A stretch of DNA of 64,000 nucleotides from Thermoflavimicrobium dichotomicum (GCF_900114055.1 NZ_FORR01000007.1:1-64000), one strand, 5' to 3'; shown: positions 24,594-33,862, counted from the first letter of the stretch. The notes: generated from the sequence alone by a model not told the origin. Program-made: numbers and translations.

Positions 24594-25778
24594 TCATGTA
24601 TTCTTTGCTTGCTTGACCTTTCCGTAAGTACCTCCGCCACCTTCTTCAAACTCCAAACGTTGTTCCCTGGCTAATCCAATATGATAGGCAATCTGTTCAT
24701 TGGCTACTTTGGCAATATCCTCTAACGAAGCATGATGTAAAATATTCATTTCAGTTCCAAATGCTTCTAACAGTTTTTCTAACATTTTCTTTCCCAGTTT
24801 AGGAATATACTCCAGCGGAACTTGATGAATATAGGGCGGGCGATGATCTGGATGAGACATTTCCTGATCTGCCAACTCCATAATCCGATCCCGTACCCCT
24901 TTCACTTGTTTCTCACTGCCACAGTAGGGGCATCGAGTCACTTCCGGATCGATGGGCCACAACTCTTCACACTTCAGACAACGTGTCCGATAATATTTCC
25001 CCAGTCGTGGATTCAATCCATAGTTGGCCACCACTTTCCGGCCATCCTGCCTCATCAAGGCCCTCATTAACTCTTGAAAACTCGCTTCTTTCACCCATAG
25101 TTCATTATACTCCCGTCCAATTTTGGGAATGGAGTGTGCGTCCGAATTGGTTACAAAGGTGAAAGAATGCAGCTCAGATAAACAGTCAGCCAGGTCACTG
25201 TCTGAACTGAGTCCCAATTCCACTCCGGCAACACAGTCTGTATCAAACAATTGACTCAATCGATCTGTGGCACTTCCATATACGCTTTTAAAGGGAGTAA
25301 ATACATGGGCAGGAATGATTAAACCTTCCAACTCCATCACTTTTTCCTGCAAAGCGGAGACAGGCCGATACAACCGTTGTGTACTCAGCTGAACATTTTT
25401 CATATACTTTGCCAGCCACTCCGTAAATGAAATCATATGGGACAAAGTCGGCAGAAAAACCAAAACATGACATGCGCCCATGCCTGGTTCCTTGATTTCA
25501 ATTTCTGTTCCCAAAATACAAGTTGTATGCTGGTAAACAATTCCTCCGTCGGGATGTTCCCGAAATAACCCTGATTGCAATCCTTCCAGAATCTCGTATT
25601 GCACGGGTGGTGAATGAGCGTCAATAATGCCGATCATCTGCAAGCCTTTACGATGGTAAGATTCACGTATAATTTGATCAAAAGTCATATTTCTGGCTGC
25701 AGTTATTTTGACAGGCAGGTTATTTTTGGTACGCCCGATATGAATATGCAAGTCAGCAAAAATCGATTGAAGTGTCAT
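24594..25778 (-). CDS. Endonuclease Q-like PHP-domain protein (YqxK family)
   Basis: 394 residues. The PHP metal-hydrolase domain begins FADLHIHIG (Asp9, His11, His13), with further ligands in GIIDAHSP, LGTEIEI, IIPAHVF and VTNSDAHS. A four-cysteine zinc ribbon follows (CLKC and CPYC, about residues 275-297), then a C-terminal helix-hairpin segment (PKLGKKMLEKLLEAFG). This is the layout of endonuclease Q, which nicks DNA 5' of uracil, hypoxanthine and abasic sites. The start overlaps the nudF stop as ATGA, so the pair is cotranscribed. Confidence 0.85.
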   Translation of the reverse strand: MTLQSIFADLHIHIGRTKNNLPVKITAARNMTFDQIIRESYHRKGLQMIGIIDAHSPPVQYEILEGLQSGLFREHPDGGIVYQHTTCILGTEIEIKEPGMGACHVLVFLPTLSHMISFTEWLAKYMKNVQLSTQRLYRPVSALQEKVMELEGLIIPAHVFTPFKSVYGSATDRLSQLFDTDCVAGVELGLSSDSDLADCLSELHSFTFVTNSDAHSIPKIGREYNELWVKEASFQELMRALMRQDGRKVVANYGLNPRLGKYYRTRCLKCEELWPIDPEVTRCPYCGSEKQVKGVRDRIMELADQEMSHPDHRPPYIHQVPLEYIPKLGKKMLEKLLEAFGTEMNILHHASLEDIAKVANEQIAYHIGLAREQRLEFEEGGGGTYGKVKQAKNT

Positions 25779-26323
25779 TGTGCCTTCATCTCTTGTACCT
25801 GCCATAAATAAATGGCTGCAATTGTTTTGGCATCACAAATATCTCCACTGGCAATTCGAGCCAGACACTCATCCAAACTCCATTCGACTCGCTCTACAAA
25901 TTCATCCTGATCCGGCTTCATCTGACCTTTTTTCAATCCTTCAGCCTGGTATAAATGCAAGATTTCATTGGCAAATCCTGGTGATGTATAAAAAGAAACG
26001 ACATGTTTCAACGTTTCCGCCTGGTACCCTGTCTCTTCTTCCAGCTCGCGCTGTGCACAGCTTATTGGATCTTCTCCTTCTTCAAGTTTTCCTGCAGGGA
26101 GTTCAAAAATCGTTTTTTCAAGCGGCTTGCGAAATTGGCGTACGAGGACAAGCTTTCTTTCTGGTGTAATGGCCATGATACCCACAGCCCCTGGATGTTT
26201 CACAAGCTCTCGTAACGCTACCTTTCCATTTGGGAGTTTGACCTGATCTACCTGTACTTGAATGATTTTCCCTTTAAATACCATCTCTGTTGCAATGGTT
26301 TTCTCTGTAAAATCCTTCAACAT
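25775..26323 (-). CDS. nudF: ADP-ribose pyrophosphatase (Nudix)
   Basis: A 182-residue hydrolase splitting ADP-ribose to AMP and ribose-5-phosphate. The complete Nudix box lies at residues 78-100 (GKLEEGEDPISCAQRELEEE and GY). An N-terminal antiparallel domain (MVFKGKIIQVQVDQV) typical of the dimeric enzyme precedes it. The start is MLKDFTE after GAGGTGG, not the longer in-frame extension. It is divergent from mciZ, as expected in Bacillales. Confidence 0.92.
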   Translation of the reverse strand: MLKDFTEKTIATEMVFKGKIIQVQVDQVKLPNGKVALRELVKHPGAVGIMAITPERKLVLVRQFRKPLEKTIFELPAGKLEEGEDPISCAQRELEEETGYQAETLKHVVSFYTSPGFANEILHLYQAEGLKKGQMKPDQDEFVERVEWSLDECLARIASGDICDAKTIAAIYLWQVQEMKAQ

Positions 26324-26484
26324 GATCCACCTCGTATCCGTTTCTTTGTTGACTTCCATACACTTGTGGTAAGGTAGACTCCTTTTACCATTGATTGCCA
26401 CTGATATAAAAATTTCGCTCGTCTCTCTTATTATAGCTTACTTCGGCGTGACATGAGTTAATATCTCGTTTCATTCTTGCGTAT

Positions 26485-26513
26485 GCATATTTATAACAGT
26501 GACAAAATATAGA
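26485..26513 (+). promoter_or_regulatory. Possible sigma-E promoter of mciZ
   Basis: GCATATT (26485-26491) matches the sigma-E minus-35 KMATATT fully. AATATAGA stands 14 bases later, sharing the ATA core but weak elsewhere. mciZ of B. subtilis is a sigma-E gene. Confidence 0.4.
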
Positions 26514-26550
26514 AACAGGCTTATGAACACGAAATATTTGGAGGTAAACC

Positions 26551-26730
26551 ATGCAGATTCACTTTGGGGCATCCAACTGCCTGTTAGTCGGTAAAGCTTG
26601 GGAGATTCGATCCCGATTACGCGAATGGGCGAGACATCCCCTCACGGTGCAAGAATTTTTGTCACGACAGCCGTCCGTATATTTATCAAAAACGAATGAA
26701 CATACGATTTATTCCCATGACAGGCCATAA
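26551..26730 (+). CDS. mciZ: Z-ring formation inhibitor MciZ
   Basis: A 59-residue peptide that should cap FtsZ filaments and block division in the mother cell during sporulation. Residues 12-20 read LVGKAWEIR, the same block as in the 40-residue B. subtilis MciZ. RLREWARHP follows, where the relative has KLKEYGRT. It is longer by about 19 residues at the C-terminus. GGAGG stands six bases before the ATG. The place beside nudF is the conserved one. Confidence 0.85.
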   Translation: MQIHFGASNCLLVGKAWEIRSRLREWARHPLTVQEFLSRQPSVYLSKTNEHTIYSHDRP

Positions 26731-26806
26731 CAAAAAAATGACTTTCACTGATCCAACCAGGCGCATATCCAGATCAGCAACAGCCACTCTCATGACTCGA
26801 TCTATA

Positions 26807-26854
26807 TCAAAAAGAAAGACGCATGGCATTTCCCCATGCGTCTTTCTTTAACCA
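26807..26854. terminator. Bidirectional terminator between mciZ and tctA
   Basis: A 16-17 bp stem, AAAGAAAGACGCATGG with CCATGCGTCTTTCTTT, has a loop of about eight bases, with A-rich and T-rich flanks on both strands. It lies between converging genes. Confidence 0.9.
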
Positions 26855-26890
26855 CATATGCCATTGACAACTTTCCTAAAAAACCCCGCT

Positions 26891-28417
26891 TTAACCTTCT
26901 TCATTCACCAACACTTTCTTACCACGCCATTTGAGGATCAGTGGAATCAGGATCCAACACGCAGCAATGACTAAAAAGAGAAGAGAGATCGGGTGAGTGA
27001 CAAAGATACTCCAGTCGCCACCTGTGGCTGTTAAGGCACGACGCATATTGTTTTCAATCATGGGTCCCAGGACAAGCCCCAAAACCAAAGGAGCCAGCGG
27101 GAAATCATTTTTTGCGAGAAGATATCCCATCAAACCGCAAACAATCAAGAGAAAGAGGTCAAATGTGTTCACTTGTACAGCGTAAACACCAAAAAAGGAA
27201 ATGGCTATAATGATTGGAAGCAAATATTTGGATGGTGTATCAATGATCTTGGCAAATATTTTTACCAACGGCATATTCAGGATCAATAACATCAGATTGC
27301 CAATAAACATACTCGCAATCAGTCCCCAGGCAACTTGTGGATGTTCGTCAAACAACAGAGGACCGGGCTGTACATTATACATGATTAAAGCACCCATTAA
27401 GATGGCTGTGGTTCCTGAACCGGGGATCCCTAATGTTAACATCGGAATCATGGCTCCCCCAGAAGCCGCATTGTTGGCAGATTCGGGTGCTGCAACTCCT
27501 TCAATTGCACCTTTACCGAATTTCTCCGGATGACGACTGATTCTTTTCTCCATCATGTAAGAAAAAAAGGAAGCCAACGTTGCTCCTGCCCCAGGTAAAA
27601 CACCGATAAAGAATCCCAATAAAGAACCACGTGCGATTGGAGCTGCGCTTTGTTTCAGATCCTGTTTGGAGGGATAGATTTTTCCGACTTTGGCAATGGT
27701 CCCCTCATTTTTTTCTTTTTCTAAAATCGCTTTAAATACTTCCCCTAAAGCAAATAAACCAACCGCAATCGTCAAAAACTCGAGTCCCTGATAAAGAACA
27801 GGGGAGTCAAAAGTAAACCGTGCCACTCCAGACACATTATCGACACCAATCGTTCCTAACAATAAACCAAATACGGTCATTATCAAGGCCTTGGTCATCG
27901 AATGACCTGCCAATCCGCTTACGGCACACAATCCCAAAACCATCAGTGAAAAATATTCGGCAGGCCCAAACTTTAAGGCCAAATTCGATAAGGGTTCAGC
28001 CAGAAAGACGAGTGCCACTAATGATACAATTCCAGCCACAAATGAACCAATGGCTGCAATCGACAAGGCTGCTCCTGCCCGTCCTTGTCTGGCCATCTGA
28101 TATCCATCCAATGTCGTGACAACGGATGAAGATTCACCAGGCGTATTCAACAAAATCGAAGTGGTTGACCCTCCATACATCGCCCCATAATACACGCCTG
28201 CCAAAAGAATAATCGCACTCGCTGCTGCTTCCTCTGCAGACGAGCCAGCTGTCAAAGTGGATGTAACGGGAATGAGCAGAGCAACGCCGCTCATCGGCCC
28301 TATCCCCGGCAATACCCCAACCGCTGTTCCGATTAAAACGCCGACAAAGGCATAAATCAAATTTTGCCATTGCAGCGCCACCAAAAATCCATTGTACAAA
28401 TATTCCCATACACTCAT
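26891..28417 (-). CDS. tctA: Tripartite tricarboxylate transporter, large membrane subunit TctA
   Basis: 508 residues, about twelve membrane helices. It is the permease that moves citrate or related acids with cation drive, together with TctB and the binding protein TctC. Family motifs GVLPGIGPMSGVALLIP, YGGSTTSILLNTPGE and the second half-repeat LPGAGATLASFFSYMMEKR are present. The start is MSVWEYLYNG behind GGTGGTGAAAG. It is the last gene of tctCBA; the bidirectional terminator follows. Confidence 0.92.
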   Translation of the reverse strand: MSVWEYLYNGFLVALQWQNLIYAFVGVLIGTAVGVLPGIGPMSGVALLIPVTSTLTAGSSAEEAAASAIILLAGVYYGAMYGGSTTSILLNTPGESSSVVTTLDGYQMARQGRAGAALSIAAIGSFVAGIVSLVALVFLAEPLSNLALKFGPAEYFSLMVLGLCAVSGLAGHSMTKALIMTVFGLLLGTIGVDNVSGVARFTFDSPVLYQGLEFLTIAVGLFALGEVFKAILEKEKNEGTIAKVGKIYPSKQDLKQSAAPIARGSLLGFFIGVLPGAGATLASFFSYMMEKRISRHPEKFGKGAIEGVAAPESANNAASGGAMIPMLTLGIPGSGTTAILMGALIMYNVQPGPLLFDEHPQVAWGLIASMFIGNLMLLILNMPLVKIFAKIIDTPSKYLLPIIIAISFFGVYAVQVNTFDLFLLIVCGLMGYLLAKNDFPLAPLVLGLVLGPMIENNMRRALTATGGDWSIFVTHPISLLFLVIAACWILIPLILKWRGKKVLVNEEG

Positions 28418-28468
28418 CTCTTTCACCACCTTCATCCATCCACTGTGCTGATCAGTTCCGTTCCGATT

Positions 28469-28915
28469 TTAAAAGGGGAAGGACGGTAACGTTCCTTTCA
28501 ATATGTTCACATAGAGGTAATAGACACCGACAGAAAAAGCGGCTGCAAGGATGATACTGAGCCACCATTTTCCTCTTTCCATCGTCTGAAAGGCGACAAC
28601 CAAAAAGAGAAAAGTGGTCAGGACATAACCCAATGTCTCCATCAATAGTGCATATAACAGTGCAGAAAATAAAATGATGGCAAAGCGTTTGATATCAAGT
28701 GTTTTGCCTTCCTGTTTTTCTTTTGGATAACGAAAAGTTTCAAAAATCAACCGAATACTTAGCAAAATCAGCAAAATACCCAATCCCATCGGGAAAAGAT
28801 CAGGTCCTACCCCGCTTCCGTATGCTGTCGATGACAGCTTACGGCTTTCGACAATGAAAAAAACACCCACTAAAATAAATAGAATACTGGCGATCCGATC
28901 AAAGCTGCGACTCAC
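28469..28915 (-). CDS. tctB: Tripartite tricarboxylate transporter, small membrane subunit TctB
   Basis: 148 residues with four hydrophobic helices, the usual size for TctB. The GPDLFPMGLGILLI stretch after the first helix is typical. It starts with GTG after AGGAGGCG. It lies 51 bases before tctA and about 100 bases after tctC, with a hairpin between tctC and tctB. Confidence 0.85.
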   Translation of the reverse strand: MSRSFDRIASILFILVGVFFIVESRKLSSTAYGSGVGPDLFPMGLGILLILLSIRLIFETFRYPKEKQEGKTLDIKRFAIILFSALLYALLMETLGYVLTTFLFLVVAFQTMERGKWWLSIILAAAFSVGVYYLYVNILKGTLPSFPF

Positions 28916-28980
28916 ATTCTCGCCTCCTGTCTAAAAGTCACTCGCTTGGAAAAACTCCGCTCATGCATGGCTACGTAGCT

Positions 28981-29010
28981 TTTAAAACAGGAGAAGAATA
29001 TCTTCTCCCC
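28981..29010 (-). terminator. Partial terminator or processing hairpin between tctC and tctB
   Basis: A perfect 8-bp stem (28990-28997 with 29001-29008) has a three-base loop and TGTTTTAAAAG after it on the minus strand. Such a stem would let tctC be expressed above tctBA, the usual need for a binding protein. Confidence 0.55.
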
Positions 29011-29018
29011 TCTTCTTT

Positions 29019-30029
29019 TTATTTATTCATTCCCAATGCTTTGAGTAGAGTGAGAACCTGTTCCTCTTGCTTCTTTAAGAAGGCTGTAAAATCAACAGAG
29101 CCCCGATATTCACTCACCCATCCTTTTGCTTCCAGCTCCTTTTTCCACTCTTCTTTTTCCGAAAGGGCTTTTAGCTTTTCTTCCCAATATTTCTTCGCTT
29201 CATCAGGCATTTCTTTCGGACCAAACACACCACGCCAGATGATAAAATCCGCATCTTTCATGCCGAGTTCTTTCAAAGTAGGTACATCCTTGAATTCACC
29301 TGGAAGTCTCTGAGGGGCAGTTACAGCCAACACTCTGACTTTTCCGGATTTTTTGTATTCCACTACACCTGAAACATCTGTGGCAATGATATCCGCATTG
29401 CCACCGAGCAAAGCGGCCATTGCTTCGCCCCCGCCATCATAAGACACATATTTCAGTTTCTTGATATCTACCCCTGATTTAAAGGCAGGAAGTACAGCGA
29501 TCAGATGATCCATGGAACCTGGAGCAGATCCGCCAGCCAACGTATATTTCTGCGGATTGGCCTTAAGCTCTTTCAGGGCAGATGGTAAATCCTTGATCGG
29601 CGAATCGTTTTTCACTACAATCGCTCCATAGTCTTTCGTCAGCTGGGCAAGAGGCGTTACATCCTTAATCCCAAATGGGCTGTTTCCTTCTTTTTTCAGA
29701 TTGTTAATGATAATAGGTGGTGAATTCACAAAAAGCTTGTACGGATTTTTCTTGTCTTGTGTTGCATATTCAGCCAAAAAGACAGCTCCACCCCCACCCG
29801 GCTTGTTTTCGACTGTAAGCGGCTGATTGACCAATTTGGTGTCTTGCAATACTTTGGTGATCGAACGAGCTGTTTGATCCCAACCGCCTCCAGCACCAGA
29901 CGGTGCGACTACTGTGATGGGTTTTTCAGGATATCCTTTCCCACTATTGCCAAAATTGGGCTTTTGACTACAGGCAGCCAGACCTAATGCCAGTACACCG
30001 GGTAAAAGAATGGCAGATAACTTTTTCAA
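29019..30029 (-). CDS. tctC: Tripartite tricarboxylate transporter substrate-binding lipoprotein TctC
   Basis: A 336-residue lipoprotein (lipobox LAAC, Cys20) of the Bug/TctC family that captures carboxylates outside the membrane. YPEKPITVVAPSGAGGGWDQTARSI is the family's first beta strand and substrate loop, here split over residues 34-58. AGGSAPGSMDH and GGNADIIATDVSG are further ligand regions. It starts with TTG after GGAGGGAG. A cre site lies about 20 bases upstream. The substrate may be citrate, but Bug proteins also bind other carboxylates. Confidence 0.9.
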   Translation of the reverse strand: MKKLSAILLPGVLALGLAACSQKPNFGNSGKGYPEKPITVVAPSGAGGGWDQTARSITKVLQDTKLVNQPLTVENKPGGGGAVFLAEYATQDKKNPYKLFVNSPPIIINNLKKEGNSPFGIKDVTPLAQLTKDYGAIVVKNDSPIKDLPSALKELKANPQKYTLAGGSAPGSMDHLIAVLPAFKSGVDIKKLKYVSYDGGGEAMAALLGGNADIIATDVSGVVEYKKSGKVRVLAVTAPQRLPGEFKDVPTLKELGMKDADFIIWRGVFGPKEMPDEAKKYWEEKLKALSEKEEWKKELEAKGWVSEYRGSVDFTAFLKKQEEQVLTLLKALGMNK

Positions 30030-30047
30030 ATGAACTCCCTCCTTAAT

Positions 30048-30061
30048 TGATAACGCTTACA
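30048..30061. promoter_or_regulatory. Catabolite-responsive element (CcpA site) before tctC
   Basis: TGATAACGCTTACA matches the cre pattern TGWAANCGNTNWCA at 13 of 14 positions. It lies between the likely promoter region and the tctC start, where CcpA binding would block transcription when preferred sugars are present. Confidence 0.65.
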
Positions 30062-30157
30062 TAAAAAAGACAGGCATCACTCCTGTCTTCTACTGTAACG
30101 AAATTAACAAACAAAATAAATTTTTACAAATAAAAATAATAAAATACATAATTCACA

Positions 30158-30175
30158 TTTTGTTCATTTTGTTCA
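30158..30175. repeat. Tandem 9-bp repeat, possible response-regulator site
   Basis: TTTTGTTCA occurs twice head to tail (30158-30166 and 30167-30175), overlapping the regulator stop codon and about 130 bases before tctC. A tandem direct repeat is a usual binding site for a CitT/DctR-type regulator, but this is inferred from position only. Confidence 0.4.
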
Positions 30176-30865
30176 CAAAGAAGTCATGGGATAATAGCGA
30201 CGTTCAGGCCGACCGATCGAGCCATAGGACAAGTCTGCCTTTAACCGTTTGATCGAAACCAGATATTCCAGATAACGTCTGGCGGTTGTCCGACTGGCTC
30301 CCATTTGGACTCCGACCTGTTCCGCTGTAATCCCTTGTGTTTCATAGTCGCTCACAATTTGTACGACTTTCTCCAATGTGATCGGGTCAATTCCTTTGGG
30401 AAGAGATGGACCATATGGTGTTTCGGTTATTTCTTCTTTACTCCACAGGATTTGATCCAGTAGCTTTTGATCCAATTGATGATGTTTGGACAAAGTGGTT
30501 AGATATTGTCGATATTTTTCCATACTTCTTTTAAACCGTTCAAATAATACAGGTTTTACCAAATAATCAAATACACCGCCACGAATGGATTCTTGAACTG
30601 TTTCAATCTCTCCGCCTGCTGTGATCATAATAATGTCTGTATGCTTGTATCGCTGACGAATGTGCCAGACTAACTCCACCCCTTTCATATCCGGCAAATA
30701 AACGTCCAACAATACCAGTTGCGGTTGCATCACTTCTAGATACTCTTTGGCTTCTTCTCCTGTATTGGCCACACCGACCACTCGATATCCCTCGATTTTT
30801 TCCACAAAACGGCGATTAATCTCCGCCACACGTATATCATCTTCTACAATTAATACATCAATCAT
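30173..30865 (-). CDS. Response regulator, CitT/DpiA type
   Basis: 230 residues. The receiver domain has the phosphorylation Asp54 in VLLDVYLPD, with acidic pocket EDD (8-10) and K105-like LVKP. A C-terminal winged helix-turn-helix follows (ITAEQVGVQMGASRTTARRYLEYL). Members of this family pair with CitA/DcuS-type kinases and turn on carboxylate uptake genes. It overlaps the kinase gene by eight bases. The likely target is tctCBA just downstream. Confidence 0.88.
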   Translation of the reverse strand: MIDVLIVEDDIRVAEINRRFVEKIEGYRVVGVANTGEEAKEYLEVMQPQLVLLDVYLPDMKGVELVWHIRQRYKHTDIIMITAGGEIETVQESIRGGVFDYLVKPVLFERFKRSMEKYRQYLTTLSKHHQLDQKLLDQILWSKEEITETPYGPSLPKGIDPITLEKVVQIVSDYETQGITAEQVGVQMGASRTTARRYLEYLVSIKRLKADLSYGSIGRPERRYYPMTSL

Positions 30866-32507
30866 CTATTTCCACCTCTCGTTTTGGTAATGCGATGGAA
30901 AAAATCGCTCCTCCCCACTCTCCCTTTTCGATTAAAACCGTTCCTCCGAGTTCAGTCGTCAACTGTTTCACCCTCGCCAAACCAAATCCTCTCTTTTCTC
31001 CATTCGTTCCTTTTTTAGTGGAAAATCCTTGACGAAAAATGTGAGGAATCCATTTCTCATCAATTCCCGGACCGCTATCCTCAACCTCAAACCACAAAGT
31101 ATCGTCCCTGTCAGCAATGAATAATCGAACTCTTCTGTCCCTTTCTTCATTTTCCTGTACCGCTTCAAAAGCATTGGTCACCAAGTTGCCCAAAATCGAC
31201 ACAATCGCGGAATGGGGAATATGCTCCGGAATTTTCTCCATCCTGCTTTCCCGATCAATGATAAAATCGATTTTCAGCTCCCGCGCCCGATTGTAAAAGC
31301 CGATGAGAATGGCCCCCATCCACGGATCAGCAAATTTTTCCATGACCCAAGTCACATGATCCTCATGAAGCGCGGCTTCTTTCGTAATTAATTCAATGGC
31401 TTCCTGGTATGATTCGAGTTGAATCAAACCGGAAATGGTATAAAGCGTATTCTTGAACTCATGCGTTTGGGCTCTTAATGCCTCCACATATTGCTTAACT
31501 TGTGACAGTTCTTGATTTAATTGATCCATCTCTGATTTTAGCCGAAAACTTGCCACTACTCCAATCACTTGATTTTCTTCATTTCGAATCGGCAAACGAT
31601 TCACCACAATCTCTCTGCCATTTAAATGCATCTCCCGATCCAACTCAGCTTCTCCAGAGTTTAAGACTTCTAGCATACGTGTATGCGGTAACAAGGCTTG
31701 GACCGGTTTTCCCACCGCACAATCCTGTGCAGGAAGATCCAAAATGTCCAGAGCTGATTGATTCACTAAAGAAATGATACCTTGGTGATCAATTACCAAA
31801 ATGCCCTCACGCACCGATTCAATGACAGCATTCCGCTCTTTGTAAAGGGCTGAGATTTCTTCCGGTTCCAAACCAAATATCTGCCGCTTGATATGTTTGG
31901 CAAGCGCAAATGATCCCATTATACCAATTACAAACAAAATAAGGGCAATCAATGCAATCTGTTTTAAGTAAGTCTTGGCCATTTCCTGAATATCACTGAG
32001 CAGAAATCCGACAGAAACAACTCCCACAATTTCTCCCTGTTCACTGATCACAGGTACCTTTCCCCTTACTGCTGGCCCCAGACTCCCTACCGCTTTGGAT
32101 ATATACGAATCTCCTTTCATTAATGCAGGTGCATTATCACCTCCAACCATTTTCTTACCGAGTCGATCCGGCAAAGGATGCGAGTACCGAATTCCTTGTC
32201 TGTTCCCTACCACAATATATTCAGCTCCCGTTTTTTGCCGGATTTTTTCGGCAATGGGTTGAATGATTTTCCATGGTTCCCTGGTATGAAAAGCTTGACG
32301 CAATTCAGGAATTTCAGCAACGGCTTGTGCTACACTCAAGGCTCTTTTGCCTACATGATCTTCCGTGTGATTGACCAGCATGAAGTAAAAAGTACTTCCC
32401 AAAAAAATAACGATACATAGCAGCAAAAGTGTAAACCAGCCAATCATCCGCCACTCGAGTGGCCAGTTTTTTGAGCCAAAACCGTATTTTTTCATGATGT
32501 TTCGCAA
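30858..32507 (-). CDS. Sensor histidine kinase, CitA/DcuS type
   Basis: 549 residues from the TTG start I prefer (AAGGAG five bases ahead); an ATG four codons later is possible. Two membrane helices (about 17-40 and 175-195) bracket an extracytoplasmic PAS-like sensor domain with the NRQGIRYSHPLPDRLGKKM text seen in carboxylate sensors. A cytoplasmic PAS domain, the phosphoacceptor helix RAQTHEFKNTLYTI and a HATPase domain (NLVTNAFEAV, DSGPGI, GFGLARV) follow. The ligand is presumably the tricarboxylate moved by TctCBA. Confidence 0.88.
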   Translation of the reverse strand: MRNIMKKYGFGSKNWPLEWRMIGWFTLLLLCIVIFLGSTFYFMLVNHTEDHVGKRALSVAQAVAEIPELRQAFHTREPWKIIQPIAEKIRQKTGAEYIVVGNRQGIRYSHPLPDRLGKKMVGGDNAPALMKGDSYISKAVGSLGPAVRGKVPVISEQGEIVGVVSVGFLLSDIQEMAKTYLKQIALIALILFVIGIMGSFALAKHIKRQIFGLEPEEISALYKERNAVIESVREGILVIDHQGIISLVNQSALDILDLPAQDCAVGKPVQALLPHTRMLEVLNSGEAELDREMHLNGREIVVNRLPIRNEENQVIGVVASFRLKSEMDQLNQELSQVKQYVEALRAQTHEFKNTLYTISGLIQLESYQEAIELITKEAALHEDHVTWVMEKFADPWMGAILIGFYNRARELKIDFIIDRESRMEKIPEHIPHSAIVSILGNLVTNAFEAVQENEERDRRVRLFIADRDDTLWFEVEDSGPGIDEKWIPHIFRQGFSTKKGTNGEKRGFGLARVKQLTTELGGTVLIEKGEWGGAIFSIALPKREVEIDD

Positions 32508-32543
32508 TTCAACTCCTTTTCTCGATCTCCATCTCTTCATCCA

Positions 32544-32580
32544 TGAAAAAAGCGACACCACTGATTCGTGAATGTCGCCT
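32544..32580 (-). terminator. Terminator of the M20 peptidase gene
   Basis: A stem GCGACA (32552-32557) with TGTCGC (32573-32578) and six to seven T beyond it on the minus strand. It also seals the two-component operon from upstream readthrough. Confidence 0.6.
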
Positions 32581-32698
32581 TTATGTACAGCATGGTCTTA
32601 TTGCGATTTGGTATTCTGTCTGTTTTTCCAACACTGACCAGAGCCATTCCCAGAACACCAAATCGCTCATTGACTGCACTCCAATGAAATCATGCCCA

Positions 32699-33862
32699 TT
32701 ATTTCAGAACAGCTTCCAATTCACGTGCAGTAGCCACTTGTCCGGTTTTTGCACATTCTTCTACGAGCGCTACGACCAATTCAGCTGCTTTATATAGCTC
32801 CGTGATCGGCATACGTTCATTCGTGGTATGAATATTTTCATAGCCAATGCCCAAGTTTACGGTTGGAATTCCGTAATTTGCAATAACATTGGCATCACTT
32901 CCGCCACCACTCGCTCCGATTTTTGGTTTCCGTCCCACTTTTTTCACTGCGGCTGCCGCTTTTTGTACCACCAGATCCGATTCATCAAATTTAAATCCAT
33001 GATAGAGCATTTCTACTTCGACTACTGCTTCTCCACCCATTTCTTTTGCCGTCTCTTCAAAAGCACGTACCATTCGTTTGATTTGAGCTTCCAGTTTCTT
33101 TTCATCCCGGCTACGTGCCTCGGCCAAAATTTCAACATAATTTGGGACAATATTGGTAGCTGTTCCGCCCTGGAAGCGACCAATATTCGCAGTGGTTTCA
33201 AAGTCAATACGTCCCAGTGGCATTTTGGCAATCGCCCGGCTGGCAATTTGAATGGCGCTTACACCATCTTCTGGATTTACCCCTGCATGAGCCGATTTGC
33301 CATGAATGGAAGCTTTTATTTTCGCTTGTGCCGGAGCCGAAGCAATAATTTCTCCGACTGGTCCATCGGAATCAAAGGCAAATCCAAATTCGGCTTGAAT
33401 GAGTGATCTGTCCAGATGGCGTGCTCCTTTCAAGCCAGATTCCTCACCGATGGTAAAAATCAGCTGAATCGTTCCATGCGGAATCCGTTGCTCCTTTATT
33501 ACCCGAATTCCCTCGAGGATCGCTGCCAATCCTGCCTTATCATCGCTACCTAGAATCGTGGTTCCATCGGAAACTACAAAATCTCCCTGAATCGAAGGTT
33601 TTACGCCAACTCCTGGTGTAACTGTATCCATATGGGCTGTAAAGTAGATGGCAGGTGCATCTGCGATATCTCCAGGCAAAGTGGCAATCAGGTTTCCAGC
33701 TTCGTGCCCTGTCGCTGAAGCGGCTCCATCCTCTACTACATCCAGGCCCAAATCCGCTAATTTTTTCTTAAGCAAATCACAAATCTCCCGTTCATAACCC
33801 GTCTCACTATCCGTCTGTACCAACTCCAAAAATTCATTCAATATACGTTGTTTATTAATCAT
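32699..33862 (-). CDS. M20 family peptidase (YqjE/PepT-like)
   Basis: A 387-residue cytoplasmic dizinc peptidase or deacylase. Ligands and catalytic residues: HMDTVTPG (His77, Asp79), GSDDKAG, GEESGLKG (catalytic Glu), AFDSDG, and a C-terminal His in GYENIHTTNER. A dimerisation lid (KSAHAGVNPEDGVSA) interrupts the catalytic domain. It resembles peptidase T and B. subtilis YqjE, which also lies near an acyl-CoA carboxylase beta gene. RBS GGAGG. Exact substrate not known. Confidence 0.88.
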   Translation of the reverse strand: MINKQRILNEFLELVQTDSETGYEREICDLLKKKLADLGLDVVEDGAASATGHEAGNLIATLPGDIADAPAIYFTAHMDTVTPGVGVKPSIQGDFVVSDGTTILGSDDKAGLAAILEGIRVIKEQRIPHGTIQLIFTIGEESGLKGARHLDRSLIQAEFGFAFDSDGPVGEIIASAPAQAKIKASIHGKSAHAGVNPEDGVSAIQIASRAIAKMPLGRIDFETTANIGRFQGGTATNIVPNYVEILAEARSRDEKKLEAQIKRMVRAFEETAKEMGGEAVVEVEMLYHGFKFDESDLVVQKAAAAVKKVGRKPKIGASGGGSDANVIANYGIPTVNLGIGYENIHTTNERMPITELYKAAELVVALVEECAKTGQVATARELEAVLK

